In this document: one piece after another, positions 55,517-64,000 of the stretch | How the letters are laid out: every line of letters begins with the position of its first letter | Numbering within the stretch: the stretch's first letter is position 1 | Assembly: GCF_003425985.1 (NCBI RefSeq) | Contig: NZ_CP022985.1 | Coordinates: forward strand, 905,501 to 969,500 | Direction of reading: 5' to 3' | DNA: 64,000 nt | From: Mariniflexile sp. TRM1-10 | GTDB lineage: Bacteria > Bacteroidota > Bacteroidia > Flavobacteriales > Flavobacteriaceae | The notes under the pieces: generated by a model | What the model saw: only the letters and a program-made list of their open reading frames with translations | Told to the model about the DNA's origin: nothing | The model's database searches: none | Made by a program: the position numbers and the translations under genes

Positions 55517-56446
55517 TTAAAAATTATAAACCACTTCTAGTTTATAATCCTTTAACGCATGTTTTGCCTTATGTATATCTTCAGTAAATCCTAAGATATA
55601 ACCGCCACCACCAGAACCACAAAGCTTTAAATAGTATTCGTTGGTTTCAATGCCTTTTTTCCAAAGTTCATGAAATTGAACAGGAATCATCGGTTTAAAA
55701 TTATTTAACACGACTTTAGATAATCGCTTCGTGTTTTTAAACAACGATTTTATATCACCTTTCAAGAAATCATCCACACAAGCATCGGTATGTTTTATAA
55801 ACTGGTCTTTAAGCATATTACGAAACCCTTCTTGCTTCATATTCTCCATAAAAATACTAACCATTGGAGCCGTTTCCCCAATAATACCACTATCCAATAA
55901 AAACACCGCGCCTTTTCCATCTACTTTTTGTGAAGGAATGCCAGTAGCTTCAATATTATCTTTTGAATTTATAAGAATTGGAATACTCAAATAGCTATTT
56001 AAAGGATCTAAACCAGACGACTTACCATGGAAAAAAGATTCCATTTCAGAAAAAATGGACTTTAAAGTCAATAATTTTTCACGCGTTAAATTCTCTAAAA
56101 CCGTTATCTTGTTATGTGCATAATTATAGTAAATAGCTGCAACTAGGGCGCCACTACTACCTACACCATACCCTTGTGGAATGGACGAATCGAAATACAT
56201 ACCCGCATCTACATCACTCTTTAAAGCATCCATATCGAAAGTTACCAATTCAGGATTGATCTTTTCTAAATAGGCAACAAAACGTTTTAAGTTTTCGTTA
56301 GATTTTAAAGTAGCTTCCGACGGGTTTTTGTCTGTTTTTAAAGCACCGTTATAAAAATTATAAGGAATTGATAATCCTTTAGAATCTTTAATGATTCCGT
56401 ACTCGCCAAAGAGTAGAATTTTAGAGTAAAATAATGGTCCTTTCAC
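55517..56446 (-). CDS. GHMP kinase, mevalonate-kinase-like
   Basis: 309 residues. KILLFGEYGIIKDSKGLSIP at the start and PQGYGVGSSGALVAAIYYNYA (ATP loop near residue 94), with KSSGLDPLNSYLS and LKLCGSGGGGYILGF at the end. This pattern is of mevalonate/phosphomevalonate kinases. The neighbouring mevalonate diphosphate decarboxylase supports a mevalonate pathway role in the cytoplasm. Which of the two phosphorylations it carries out is not decided by sequence alone. Confidence 0.86.
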   Translation of the reverse strand: MKGPLFYSKILLFGEYGIIKDSKGLSIPYNFYNGALKTDKNPSEATLKSNENLKRFVAYLEKINPELVTFDMDALKSDVDAGMYFDSSIPQGYGVGSSGALVAAIYYNYAHNKITVLENLTREKLLTLKSIFSEMESFFHGKSSGLDPLNSYLSIPILINSKDNIEATGIPSQKVDGKGAVFLLDSGIIGETAPMVSIFMENMKQEGFRNMLKDQFIKHTDACVDDFLKGDIKSLFKNTKRLSKVVLNNFKPMIPVQFHELWKKGIETNEYYLKLCGSGGGGYILGFTEDIHKAKHALKDYKLEVVYNF

Positions 56447-56472
56447 TTAATTTAATTAAAAATTAATATTAT

Positions 56473-56633
56473 GAAGTGGTTTAAACTTTTTCCAATTGGC
56501 TAAAAAATCGCCCTTTGTTGCCCACTCTACGTCTTTTTATCTTTCCGTAGCGATGCTATGCAACTCTAAAAAGGCTTCGATTGGACAAAAAACGACTGAT
56601 TTTCGCTTCAATCGAAAAAGTTTAAACCACTTC
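56473..56633. repeat. 161-bp palindromic intergenic element, copy 4
   Basis: Terminal inverted repeats GAAGTGGTTTAAACTTTTTC at both ends (20 bases identical), with CAATTGGCTAAAAAATCG inside the left arm. Centre CCGTAGCGATGCTATG (56545-56560) is the exact complement of the motif at 17360-17375. Best preserved member of the family. Confidence 0.9.
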
Positions 56634-56649
56634 AATGCAAAGTTAATAA

Positions 56650-56997
56650 TTATTCTTTAGATGATTTTACAATACTAACTAATAATCTCAACATTTCCTG
56701 AGATTTAGGTTTAAATGCATCAAATTCTGTTTTAGTTAGAAAATTTGTAGCAAATAATAAATCAATCCAATAATCTGTTTCATTTGCTTCTTTTAAACTT
56801 ATTGATATTTTATTGATAAAATCCGCCTTACTTTGTGCAAATTCAGCTTCCCTAATGTTAGCCCCTATTGAAGTTCCTGATTTTAAGAGTTGCCTAGACA
56901 TTACGTATTCTTTCTTGTTGTTCGCTAGATCTTTATAAAGACTTACAATTTCAACTGCAAAAGCAAAACTCTTTTCTTTAATTATATTTTCTTTCAT
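56650..56997 (-). CDS. Four-helix bundle protein (23S rRNA intervening-sequence type)
   Basis: 115 residues, almost wholly helical. SFAFAVEIVSLYKDLANNKKEYVMSRQLLKSGTSIGANIREAEFA (read in parts) and DYWIDLLFATNFL match the four-helix bundle family first found in rRNA intervening sequences and common as single genes in Bacteroidota. Role unknown. It sits between the GHMP kinase and mvaD and next to a palindromic element, so it may be an insertion into a mevalonate locus. Confidence 0.85.
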   Translation of the reverse strand: MKENIIKEKSFAFAVEIVSLYKDLANNKKEYVMSRQLLKSGTSIGANIREAEFAQSKADFINKISISLKEANETDYWIDLLFATNFLTKTEFDAFKPKSQEMLRLLVSIVKSSKE

Positions 56998-57050
56998 AAT
57001 GAATAATATTAAAGCTAAAAATAAGCCTTTAATTATTCATTTTTACTTAA

Positions 57051-58166
57051 TTAATTTTTAATTAATTTCGCTCCAAAACCAATTTGGTCGCAAATATAAT
57101 GCCCGTTTTGACAATATGCAACCAATTCATTTTTAATGAATTTCAAAATTTCTGATGATTCTTTCTTTGGATATAACACATGTACGTTTGCTCCAGCATC
57201 TAAAGTAAAACTGATATGTAAACCGGTTTCTTGTCTAAACTCCCATATTTTATTAATAATCTTCAAGGTGTTTGGTTTCATTAAAATAAAATAAGGCATA
57301 CTGGCCATCATCATAGCATGCAGTGTTAATGCTTCACTTTCAATTAAAGCTATAAAATCGTTTAAATCTCCAGATTCTAAAATGGGTTTTAACTTTTCAA
57401 GATTATCATGTGCTTGTTGAAACCTGTTTTTTGCATAAGGGTGGTTGTACATTAAATTATGTCCAACCGTACTGCTTACTTGCTTCTCCCCTTTATCAAC
57501 CAATAAAATGGTGTCTTGGTACGCTTTAAAATTTTCATGAACCTGATAAGGATATTTTACCCCGAATAAATCACTGCTTCCTTCAATCGCATCGGTTTGT
57601 CCCCAAACAATTAAATCGCCTTCAATACTTCTACAGGCAGACCCGGAGCCTAAACGTGCTAAAAAGGATGCTTTTTGATTGAAATAATTTTCATCCACAG
57701 GCCTTTCGACTGTGCTCAAGGTGGCATCTGCTTGAATTAATTGTTTTTCAACACTCATTAAGCACAACGCCAATGCGCTCATACCACTTGCCGATGATGC
57801 AATTCCTGAACTATGAGGAAAAGTGTTTTTCGTTTCTATTTTGAATTTATAATATCTTAAAAAAGGTAAATAAACTTCAATACGCTCAAAAAAAGTTTGG
57901 ATTTTTGGTTTGAAATCATCTTTCTTTTCACCATCTAAATACACATCAAATTCAAAATCAAAAGCATTTTCTTTTTTTGAAAAAGTGAGCGTTGTAATCG
58001 TTTTACAATTATTTAGTGTAAAACTTATGGATGGGTTTTCAGGGATTTGGTCTTTCTTTTTTCCCCAATATTTTACCAACGCAATGTTACTGGGCGATTC
58101 CCAAGTTACCTTTCCGCTTTCAACCGTTTTTGAATATGCTTTAGGAATAAATTGTTGTTCAGTCAT
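57051..58166 (-). CDS. mvaD: Diphosphomevalonate decarboxylase
   Basis: 371 residues. NIALVKYWGKKKDQIPENPSISFTL at the start, HSSGIASSASGMSALALCLM (ATP loop near residue 115), GSGSACRSIEGDLIVWGQ, and YFILMKPNTLKI with FTLDAGANVHVLYP near the end. It converts mevalonate-5-diphosphate to isopentenyl diphosphate in the cytoplasm. A short extra segment near residues 146-153 (LSTVERP) derives from DNA resembling the dispersed TTCGAC repeat. Starts 1 base after the DUF1697 stop. Confidence 0.93.
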   Translation of the reverse strand: MTEQQFIPKAYSKTVESGKVTWESPSNIALVKYWGKKKDQIPENPSISFTLNNCKTITTLTFSKKENAFDFEFDVYLDGEKKDDFKPKIQTFFERIEVYLPFLRYYKFKIETKNTFPHSSGIASSASGMSALALCLMSVEKQLIQADATLSTVERPVDENYFNQKASFLARLGSGSACRSIEGDLIVWGQTDAIEGSSDLFGVKYPYQVHENFKAYQDTILLVDKGEKQVSSTVGHNLMYNHPYAKNRFQQAHDNLEKLKPILESGDLNDFIALIESEALTLHAMMMASMPYFILMKPNTLKIINKIWEFRQETGLHISFTLDAGANVHVLYPKKESSEILKFIKNELVAYCQNGHYICDQIGFGAKLIKN

Positions 58167-58167
58167 T

Positions 58168-58704
58168 CTAATTTAAATCTGAAGACAAAGATAATAGTTT
58201 TACCATGGTTTTGTAGTTTCTTGCGGTTCCAGTAACTTTTAACTTGCGTTCATAGGTATTCATATTAAACTTTGTTCGTCCGTAACCTGTTGAGGAATAA
58301 AAATAAAGACAGTCATTTTTAATGACAACTTCTTCATTTTCATAAATCATTTCTTGAGTTTTTTCAATTAAATGTTCATCAGGAATGTTACTTAAAAGTA
58401 TAAAATAACAGTGCTCTTTCTTTTCTTCTGAAAAAGGACACCTATCAAAAATTGCTTGTAACTCATTATTGGTTTTTACTATGACTGAAACTTCAAAACC
58501 AAAATGACTATGTATAAGTTTTTGAATTTCTGTTTCTAATTCGGACGCCTTTTTTGAAGATTGAAAAATAATATTCCCACTCTGAATATAAGTTTGAACG
58601 TTTTGAAAACCTGCATTTGTTAACAAATCACGTAATTCTGACATGGGCACTTTTTTGTGTCCACCAACATTGATACCTCTTAAAAGTGCGATGTAAGTTG
58701 GCAT
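58168..58704 (-). CDS. DUF1697 family protein
   Basis: 178 residues. YIALLRGINVGGHKKVPMSELRDLL is the family's opening; FQNVQTYIQSGNIIFQS and TGTARNYKTMVKLLSL at the end complete it. Members are common in Bacteroidota, with no assured function known to me. Starts 2 bases after the toxin stop and ends 1 base before mvaD, so translation is likely coupled through the whole antitoxin-toxin-DUF1697-mvaD set. Confidence 0.85.
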   Translation of the reverse strand: MPTYIALLRGINVGGHKKVPMSELRDLLTNAGFQNVQTYIQSGNIIFQSSKKASELETEIQKLIHSHFGFEVSVIVKTNNELQAIFDRCPFSEEKKEHCYFILLSNIPDEHLIEKTQEMIYENEEVVIKNDCLYFYSSTGYGRTKFNMNTYERKLKVTGTARNYKTMVKLLSLSSDLN

Positions 58705-58706
58705 TA

Positions 58707-58976
58707 TTAGAAATCTTGATTTTGGTTGAGAATTCTTAAAATAACAATGCGCTCATGGTAAATTGTATAGTGAATTGAAAAATTGAAATGTTCTAAATTT
58801 ACAATTCTCACATTTTTATATCGTAATTGAAATGCTTTGGGCATCAAACAAATGACACGTAAATGATTGAACAAATCATCCATAAAAGATGTTTCCTTGT
58901 TATATAATTTGAAATAGCACATTGCTCTATAAAGTTCTTTATCTGCTTCTTTGGAAATTTCATAATTCACGCCCAT
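58707..58976 (-). CDS. RelE/ParE family toxin
   Basis: 89 residues of the RelE/ParE fold: YEISKEADKELYRAMCYFKLYN, LFNHLRVICLMPKAFQLRYKNVRIVNLEHFNFSIHYTIYHERIVILRIL (read in parts), the last with the usual beta-strand series. Whether it cuts mRNA or inhibits gyrase is not decided. Overlaps the antitoxin by 17 bases, as expected of a type II pair. Confidence 0.85.
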   Translation of the reverse strand: MGVNYEISKEADKELYRAMCYFKLYNKETSFMDDLFNHLRVICLMPKAFQLRYKNVRIVNLEHFNFSIHYTIYHERIVILRILNQNQDF

Positions 58977-59211
58977 AACGTTTTAAAACTTCTGTAATTG
59001 GCATGGTTTCCAATGTTCCATTTTCCATTCTATTCAACATATCATCCATCATTTTTTTGTATTCTTCGGATGGTTCGCTGTAACGCATTGCCGTATCTTC
59101 CAAAGTATATTCAATATAATTTTTTAGTGAGCGTTTTTGTAGTTTCGCTTGATTTTCAAGAATTTCAATAGCTTTATCATCTAACTCTATTAATTTTTTT
59201 GTTTTTCCCAT
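58960..59211 (-). CDS. Antitoxin of the RelE/ParE pair
   Basis: 83 residues from ATG 59211 (an in-frame ATG at 59235 lies inside the operator palindrome). LIELDDKAIEILENQAKLQKRSLKNYIEYTLED suggests a ribbon-helix-helix N-terminus; the C-terminal half (RMENGTLETMPITEVLKRYGREL) would bind the toxin. Overlaps the toxin start. Its promoter is covered by a 21-bp palindrome, suggesting self-repression. Confidence 0.82.
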   Translation of the reverse strand: MGKTKKLIELDDKAIEILENQAKLQKRSLKNYIEYTLEDTAMRYSEPSEEYKKMMDDMLNRMENGTLETMPITEVLKRYGREL

Positions 59212-59223
59212 GATGTAAAAAAG

Positions 59224-59263
59224 TGTATATATCAAATATATACATTAAATATATATTATGCAA
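59224..59263 (-). promoter_or_regulatory. Toxin-antitoxin promoter with overlapping palindromic operator
   Basis: The minus strand has TTG (59263-59261), a 20-base spacer and TATATTTG (59240-59233). The palindrome GTATATATCAAATATATAC (59225-59243) covers the -7 box exactly, so a repressor bound there would block transcription. Confidence 0.7.
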
Positions 59264-59271
59264 TATAAAAA

Positions 59272-60513
59272 TTATTCTGAAATTGATCTAGCAGCAATAT
59301 ATGCCCCTGTCCATGCATTTTGAAAATTAAAACCTCCTGTTATGGCATCTACATTAATCACTTCGCCTGCAAAATAAAGGTTCTTATGAAGTTTACTTTC
59401 ATAGGTTTTAAAATTAATTTCTTTTAATTCGACGCCACCAGCAGTAACAAATTCTTCTTTAAACGTGCTTTTTCCATCCACCTGAAAAATGGCTTGCGTA
59501 AGTTGTGATGCTAAACTTTCTAACTGGCTTTTATTTAAATCTGCCCAACGGGTTTCTTGATTCATATTAGACGCCAATACCAATTTTTGCCACAAACGTT
59601 TAGGCAAGTCAAACTGAGTTGATTTGAGCACTGTTTTTTTGGCTAAATCGTGTTTTAGTGTTTTTAAAATATCTAAACAATCTTCAAACGTTTGTTTTAT
59701 AAAATTAACTTCAATTTGAAATTTATAGTCTCGTTTTGCTAATTCTATAGCGCCAAAAGCTGATAATTTTAAAATGGCTGGTGCGCTCATTCCAACATGC
59801 GTAATAAGTAATGGTCCATCACTCCATAAATCGGTTCCTAAAACTTTAACCTCGACATTTTGAACTACAACTCCGGGAATACCCTTGATACGTTCGTCTT
59901 TAATATCAAATGTAAATAATGAAGGAACAGGTTGTGAAATACTATGACCCAAGCTTTCTAAAAGATTCCAGATTTTAGGATTACTTCCTGTTGCTATTAA
60001 TAATTTTTTGCAAGAAAAAATAATGTCTTTTGTTGAAATTTCAAAACCATTTGACTGCACTTCGACAAGCTCAGTGTGACACGTTCGAGGAGAGATTGTA
60101 GTCACACTTTGATTATATAAAACCTCAACCTTATGTTTTTTGGCTTCATTTAAAAAACAGTCAATAATCGTTTGTGACGTATTTGACACTGGAAACATTC
60201 TACCATCTTCTTCAATCTTCAATGCAACGCCTCGTTTTTCAAACCATTCAATGGTATCGCCCGTCATAAATTGATGAAAAGGCCCTAGCAATTCCTTTTC
60301 GCCACGTGGATAATTTTTTATGAGTTCTTGGGGAATAAATTCGGCATGCGTTACATTACATCTTCCACCTCCAGATACTTTCACCTTTTGCAAGCCTTCT
60401 TTCCCGCGTTCAAGAATCGCTACTTTTAAAAGTGGATTTTGTTCTGCAATGTTAATAGCTGCAAAAAAACCTGCAGCTCCACCACCAACAATAATCACAT
60501 CTTTTTCAATCAT
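59272..60513 (-). CDS. HI0933/BaiN-family NAD(P)/FAD flavoprotein
   Basis: 413 residues. IIVGGGAAGFFAAINIAEQ (FAD loop) and KVKVSGGGRCNVTHAEF at the start; CKKLLIATGSNPKIWNLLESLGHSI; VTAGGVELKEINFKTYES and YFAGEVINVDAITGGFNFQNAWTGAYIAA at the end, all family features. Reaction unknown. The segment CHTELVEVQ (near residues 145-153) is encoded by the repeat-like TTCGACAAGCTCAGTGTGAC (complement) and is absent from the family pattern. Overlaps the glycerophosphodiesterase gene by 4 bases. Confidence 0.88.
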   Translation of the reverse strand: MIEKDVIIVGGGAAGFFAAINIAEQNPLLKVAILERGKEGLQKVKVSGGGRCNVTHAEFIPQELIKNYPRGEKELLGPFHQFMTGDTIEWFEKRGVALKIEEDGRMFPVSNTSQTIIDCFLNEAKKHKVEVLYNQSVTTISPRTCHTELVEVQSNGFEISTKDIIFSCKKLLIATGSNPKIWNLLESLGHSISQPVPSLFTFDIKDERIKGIPGVVVQNVEVKVLGTDLWSDGPLLITHVGMSAPAILKLSAFGAIELAKRDYKFQIEVNFIKQTFEDCLDILKTLKHDLAKKTVLKSTQFDLPKRLWQKLVLASNMNQETRWADLNKSQLESLASQLTQAIFQVDGKSTFKEEFVTAGGVELKEINFKTYESKLHKNLYFAGEVINVDAITGGFNFQNAWTGAYIAARSISE

Positions 60514-61196
60514 AGTCTCTCAGGGAAGTCTGAAATAATACCATCTACCCCATAAGATTTTATTCGTTTTATGGGTTTTAAGTTGTTTACCGTAAAAGTG
60601 AATACTTTAAAATCTTCCTTTAATTTTTCGACAATCTCTTGGGTCAACATGGTGTAATCGGGATGAATGGAAACCGCATTTATAGTTTTTGCAAAATTTA
60701 CAGCTTCATCCAAATTAGTATCGGTAATCACTCCTAAAGGAATATTTGGGTTTACTTTATGAACCGTTTCCAATAAGTTCGTTTGAAAACTGGAAACTAT
60801 AATATTTTTATATTCCCAACCTTTTTTCTCAACAAAAAAAGCGATTAACCGACTTGCTTCGTCAGCCGTATCGTGTCCTTTTAGTTCTATATTTAACAAA
60901 CACTTATTGTTTACAAAAGTTAAAACTTCAGACAAGGTTGGTATTTGGCAGTGTCCTTTGACTTCAACACGCTTTAATTGGTTCAATGTATATTTTGAAA
61001 CCTCGCCAGAAGTATTCGTCATTCTGTCTAATGTGAAGTCATGAAACACCACTAACTGTCCCGATGCACATCTATGTACATCTATTTCAATACCATCGAC
61101 ACCTAAACTCAAAGCTTTTTTAATAGATTCTAAAGTGTTTTCGGCTAAATGCCCTTTAGCTCCTCGATGACCTATGCGTAATATGTTTTTATCCAC
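60510..61196 (-). CDS. Glycerophosphodiester phosphodiesterase
   Basis: 228 residues. LRIGHRGAKGHLAENTLESIKKALSLGVDGIEIDVHRCASGQLVVFHD carries the His, Glu-Asp and His of the active site (read in parts); LLNIELKGHD and GVDGIISDFPERL near the end. No signal peptide, so cytoplasmic; hydrolyses glycerophosphodiesters to glycerol-3-phosphate. Upstream of and overlapping the flavoprotein gene. A TAAATTTG box lies about 29 bases upstream. Confidence 0.92.
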   Translation of the reverse strand: MDKNILRIGHRGAKGHLAENTLESIKKALSLGVDGIEIDVHRCASGQLVVFHDFTLDRMTNTSGEVSKYTLNQLKRVEVKGHCQIPTLSEVLTFVNNKCLLNIELKGHDTADEASRLIAFFVEKKGWEYKNIIVSSFQTNLLETVHKVNPNIPLGVITDTNLDEAVNFAKTINAVSIHPDYTMLTQEIVEKLKEDFKVFTFTVNNLKPIKRIKSYGVDGIISDFPERL

Positions 61197-61224
61197 TTTA
61201 TAATTCTTATTAAAAATATTTTGA

Positions 61225-61232
61225 CAAATTTA
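61225..61232 (-). promoter_or_regulatory. Candidate -7 element for the glycerophosphodiesterase unit
   Basis: Minus strand TAAATTTG, a full match to TAnnTTTG, 29 bases before the ATG at 61196. No TTG at 19-20 bases. Confidence 0.45.
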
Positions 61233-61279
61233 ACATTAATAAAGTGGTTTTTAATGCATAAGTAATTAATCTTAATAGT

Positions 61280-61391
61280 GAAGTGATTTAAACTTTTCAC
61301 AATTGGCTAAAAATGGTTCTTTTTTTGTCCATGAACCAGCTACTCAGGCTTAAATTTTTCATTTCAATCAGAAAAGTTTCAACGAGTTCAA
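61280..61391. repeat. Shortened palindromic element, copy 5
   Basis: Left end GAAGTGATTTAAACTTTTCA then CAATTGGCTAAAAATGG; right complement TTGAACTCGTTGAAACTTTTC. Matches the ends of copy 4 (56473) but is about 112 bases, lacking the central motif, so internally deleted. Confidence 0.75.
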
Positions 61392-61401
61392 TAGAAAACT
61401 A

Positions 61402-64000
61402 TCAAAAACCAAACCCTAATTTAAATGCTAGAAGCAATCCATCATGACTATGAAATGCCGAAAAATTTCCCGTAACCATATTTGCTGCATTAACAAAAAT
61501 ACCGCCACCCACAGAGGTATTCCATCTATCGGAATCATCATCTTTAACCCAAACCCTACCGTAATCGGCGCCACCATACAAACCAATATTTAACGGCAAT
61601 AGCCCAGTTTTTACTTTACGCAAATTTAAACGTAAGTCGGTACTTTGCACAAACGCAGTTTTACCTGTAAAACGTTCGTTTCTATAACCTCTTAACCCAT
61701 TGTTTGCACCAATATTTGCTGCTTGATAAAATTCGAAATCATCGCCTAAATTAATCTGCGCTTTAAGTTTGCTAGCCAAAACCAGTTGTCCACTTGGTAA
61801 TAATTTATAATCGAAAGCGATTTCTGGGATGATATAACCAAACCCTTTTGAGGTATCAACATTATTTTTATATCCTGCTTCAAAAGCGACCAGCATCCCT
61901 AAGGTAGGAAAGGCTTCATTATCGGAATTTGAATACTGGTACTTCGTCTGAATTCCATAAAAACCATTGCTAACTTCTATTATGTCGTTTAATACCAGAT
62001 TGATAAAGCGTCCTTCAGTTTCTTCAACTTCATTATGCTCATAAGATACTCCAACTTCAAAACTAGCACCAAAACGCCCTCGCCAAATTAAAGAAGGCGC
62101 CACTTTAAACAAACTAATTTTTACACGGTTATAATCTAAACCGACGTCTAAACCATCATTCTCATCTGCTTCATAATTTGGTGTTTCATTTCCAAAACCA
62201 AAGAAATTCATTGCAAAATTAGGGCTTGTAAAATGTGCTTTCAAACCTAAATTCATGTTGCCTACCACATTAGCAAACTCTCCTTTATAATGTAAATCGA
62301 AACCTTCTGTAGCGAAATAATAAGCCCCAGAAAGTGTGTGTTGTGACGTAAACGGATTGCGCTCGAAACCGTATTTAGTAAACGTATTTGACAACCCTAT
62401 TTTAAAACCATCATCTGGATTAGCGCCTATGGTTGGAATGAGCTGATTGGTATTGTTTTTTAACTTTTTATAATCGTATACATTGGTTTCGTAATCATCG
62501 GTTAATTTCACATTTCCGTTGGTAGTTTTAAATGTATTTTCTTTGGATTTGTAATCGTAAATTTTAACTTTTTTTCCGTTTAAAATATCGTAGGTATCAT
62601 TATTTTGACCGCCAATTAACCGTATTTTAATGAGCATATCGGCTTCACCTGAAACATTAAAAACATCGTCGTCGTCCAACCCATACACCCAAATTTCATT
62701 GGTATCATTACAATTATATGTGCGTTGATGAAACACATCTGCCTTTTCTCCTTTTTTAATACGATATGCAGTCACTTTTGTATTGCCATTTGGCAGGCGT
62801 TCAATTTCAAACCAATCGTCTTTACTTGTTCCTTTTACAATACCAAACTTGTTTATATGATTGTAATAAGCGTCCGAAATTTTTTGAAGATTACTGCGCC
62901 TTCCTCGAAGTTTTAATTTGATATCTTGAATGGTTTCGTCCTGCACTTCCTTTGGAAAATTGGCAAATGTTTTATCTATAACTTCATCAGTTAAATTATC
63001 TACTATTTGCTTCACTTGCGCGTTCCAAACCTTGCGATCCGACTGGTTAATCAGTGCCATATCCAACGGATAAGGCTCCAAATTAAACCACTTCGGGTTC
63101 TTTAAATCCTCATCATAGGATTTCATTAATCGCAACCCAGGAATTACCGAGGTGGCAAAACCCAACAAGACACCATCTGCCATTTTAGAAAATACTTGAT
63201 CCCTATCTCTGGGAACAGGTCGGTACATTGTTTTTCCGCTTTCTTTAAATGCTGCCCAACGCCATTGGTCTTCGTGCCTATCCCAATCGCCAATAAGCAT
63301 ATCGAACAAACGTGCTCGAATATAAGCCGCTTCGTCCAAAACAAAATCTTCATCTTTATTAATCTTTTTCAACAAATCATCGGTACTAATCATAGTATTC
63401 GAAAACCCAAAACTTGCTTTATCACCATGTCCGTCATCGGTACGCTCTTCAATCATATATAACTCATCACCAAACTCATCGTTAAAAATGCCAATTGCTT
63501 TTTGTTTTGGCACATAATACAGCACAGGATTTGTATGGTAAACACCCACAGCATCAGCTAAAGTGCCCACCACAAATGGTGCATACGGGTGCGAACCTGT
63601 AAAAACGTCCTGTAGCAAGCCTTCGGTGTAAGTATCTTCAAACTCGCCTTCAATATATTGATCTTTAAAAGCTACTGCTTGTAAATACTGAATGGCATTT
63701 TTCCGAAGGGCGCGCATAACGTATTCCCTACCTTGCTTGTCTTTTAATCGCAGCGATTTAGATTGGTGTCCTCCTCCTTTTCTAATGGGAGTCAAGCCGC
63801 CAAAAAGCGTATCTAAATCTACTATTGGCGCTTTAACTTCTGTACCGTAATAGTTTCGAAAACGTTCTCCCCAAATCGTTCTATATACGCCTCCTTTAGT
63901 GATTTCTTCTTTTTTATAAATAGACGCTGTTTTTTCCTTTGGAAATGATGCTGGATAATTAGTAGCTTCTCCTCCCTTATCTTTTGAAAGCACGTCTGTT
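61402..64000 (-). CDS. Large protein with beta-barrel-like C-terminus, partial (5' end outside)
   Basis: About 866 codons seen; open at the right edge with no start inside (the first GTG at 63993 is an internal codon). Features: FGGLTPIRKGGGHQSKSLRLKD, ARLFDMLIGDWDRHEDQWRW, RPVPRDRDQVFSKMADG, and a C-terminal half of alternating strands ending FNAANMV-like and AFKLGFGF, typical of an outer-membrane BamA/TamA-like barrel (GLRGYRNERFTG motif near residue 780). Flavobacterial relatives carry a metallophosphoesterase before this part; that region is beyond the edge. Function not assigned. Confidence 0.8.
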   Translation of the reverse strand, partial: TDVLSKDKGGEATNYPASFPKEKTASIYKKEEITKGGVYRTIWGERFRNYYGTEVKAPIVDLDTLFGGLTPIRKGGGHQSKSLRLKDKQGREYVMRALRKNAIQYLQAVAFKDQYIEGEFEDTYTEGLLQDVFTGSHPYAPFVVGTLADAVGVYHTNPVLYYVPKQKAIGIFNDEFGDELYMIEERTDDGHGDKASFGFSNTMISTDDLLKKINKDEDFVLDEAAYIRARLFDMLIGDWDRHEDQWRWAAFKESGKTMYRPVPRDRDQVFSKMADGVLLGFATSVIPGLRLMKSYDEDLKNPKWFNLEPYPLDMALINQSDRKVWNAQVKQIVDNLTDEVIDKTFANFPKEVQDETIQDIKLKLRGRRSNLQKISDAYYNHINKFGIVKGTSKDDWFEIERLPNGNTKVTAYRIKKGEKADVFHQRTYNCNDTNEIWVYGLDDDDVFNVSGEADMLIKIRLIGGQNNDTYDILNGKKVKIYDYKSKENTFKTTNGNVKLTDDYETNVYDYKKLKNNTNQLIPTIGANPDDGFKIGLSNTFTKYGFERNPFTSQHTLSGAYYFATEGFDLHYKGEFANVVGNMNLGLKAHFTSPNFAMNFFGFGNETPNYEADENDGLDVGLDYNRVKISLFKVAPSLIWRGRFGASFEVGVSYEHNEVEETEGRFINLVLNDIIEVSNGFYGIQTKYQYSNSDNEAFPTLGMLVAFEAGYKNNVDTSKGFGYIIPEIAFDYKLLPSGQLVLASKLKAQINLGDDFEFYQAANIGANNGLRGYRNERFTGKTAFVQSTDLRLNLRKVKTGLLPLNIGLYGGADYGRVWVKDDDSDRWNTSVGGGIFVNAANMVTGNFSAFHSHDGLLLAFKLGFGF

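Overview
The window looks like a chromosomal segment of a marine or aquatic member of the Flavobacteriaceae (phylum Bacteroidota). The evidence is low GC, TAnnTTTG-type -7 promoter elements with a TTG about 19 bases upstream, the porU-porV / gldJ-murF block of type IX secretion and gliding genes, ExbB-ExbD-TonB, a mevalonate isoprenoid pathway, and an Rhs/YD-repeat locus with an N-terminal domain common in this family.

Layout. 1-7084 (minus): porU and porV (type IX secretion), cytidine deaminase, pyruvate dehydrogenase E1-alpha and the start of E2. 7692-10758 (plus): gldJ and murF. 10766-10992: two tRNA-Val genes with different anticodons. 11056-14282 (minus): exbB-exbD-tonB-folC. 14484-18518 (minus): nhaD, an amino-acid dehydrogenase and anmK, with a divergent acyl-CoA dehydrogenase. 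20239-26961 (plus): an arsenosugar/arsenolipid-type cluster made of an AhpD-like protein, ArsS radical SAM enzyme, TIGR04282-type glycosyltransferase, purine nucleoside phosphorylase, ArsM-like methyltransferase, sterol-desaturase-like hydroxylase, DUF547 protein and a frameshifted TIGR04283-type glycosyltransferase. 27248-34390: a phosphatase, a GH113-like lipoprotein, a flavin oxidoreductase, a membrane ferredoxin and two GT2 glycosyltransferases that may be accessory to that cluster. 35028-44381 (minus): a four-gene Rhs/YD-repeat operon with a 226-residue unrecognised tip and candidate immunity genes, flanked by relics of regulators. 45483-49792: MeaB, a multispanning mannosyltransferase-like protein, DUF155, VOC and small acidic proteins. 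49809-53101 (minus): a polyamine operon of speA, an agmatinase homologue without most of its metal ligands, and a deoxyhypusine-synthase homologue. 53624-61196 (minus): pseudouridine synthase, prenyltransferase, GHMP kinase, mevalonate diphosphate decarboxylase, a RelE/ParE toxin-antitoxin pair, an HI0933-family flavoprotein and a glycerophosphodiesterase. 61402-64000: C-terminal part of a large protein with an outer-membrane-barrel-like end.

The most unusual points are the substituted metal site of the agmatinase-like protein inside an otherwise intact polyamine operon; the arsenosugar cluster with one broken glycosyltransferase; the Rhs tip with downstream candidate immunity genes; a 12-codon TTA repeat that forms a signal peptide; and several families of dispersed palindromic repeats, some apparently translated inside genes. 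No insertion sequence, prophage, CRISPR array or rRNA operon was seen. All functions are inferred from reading the sequence; no database search was run.
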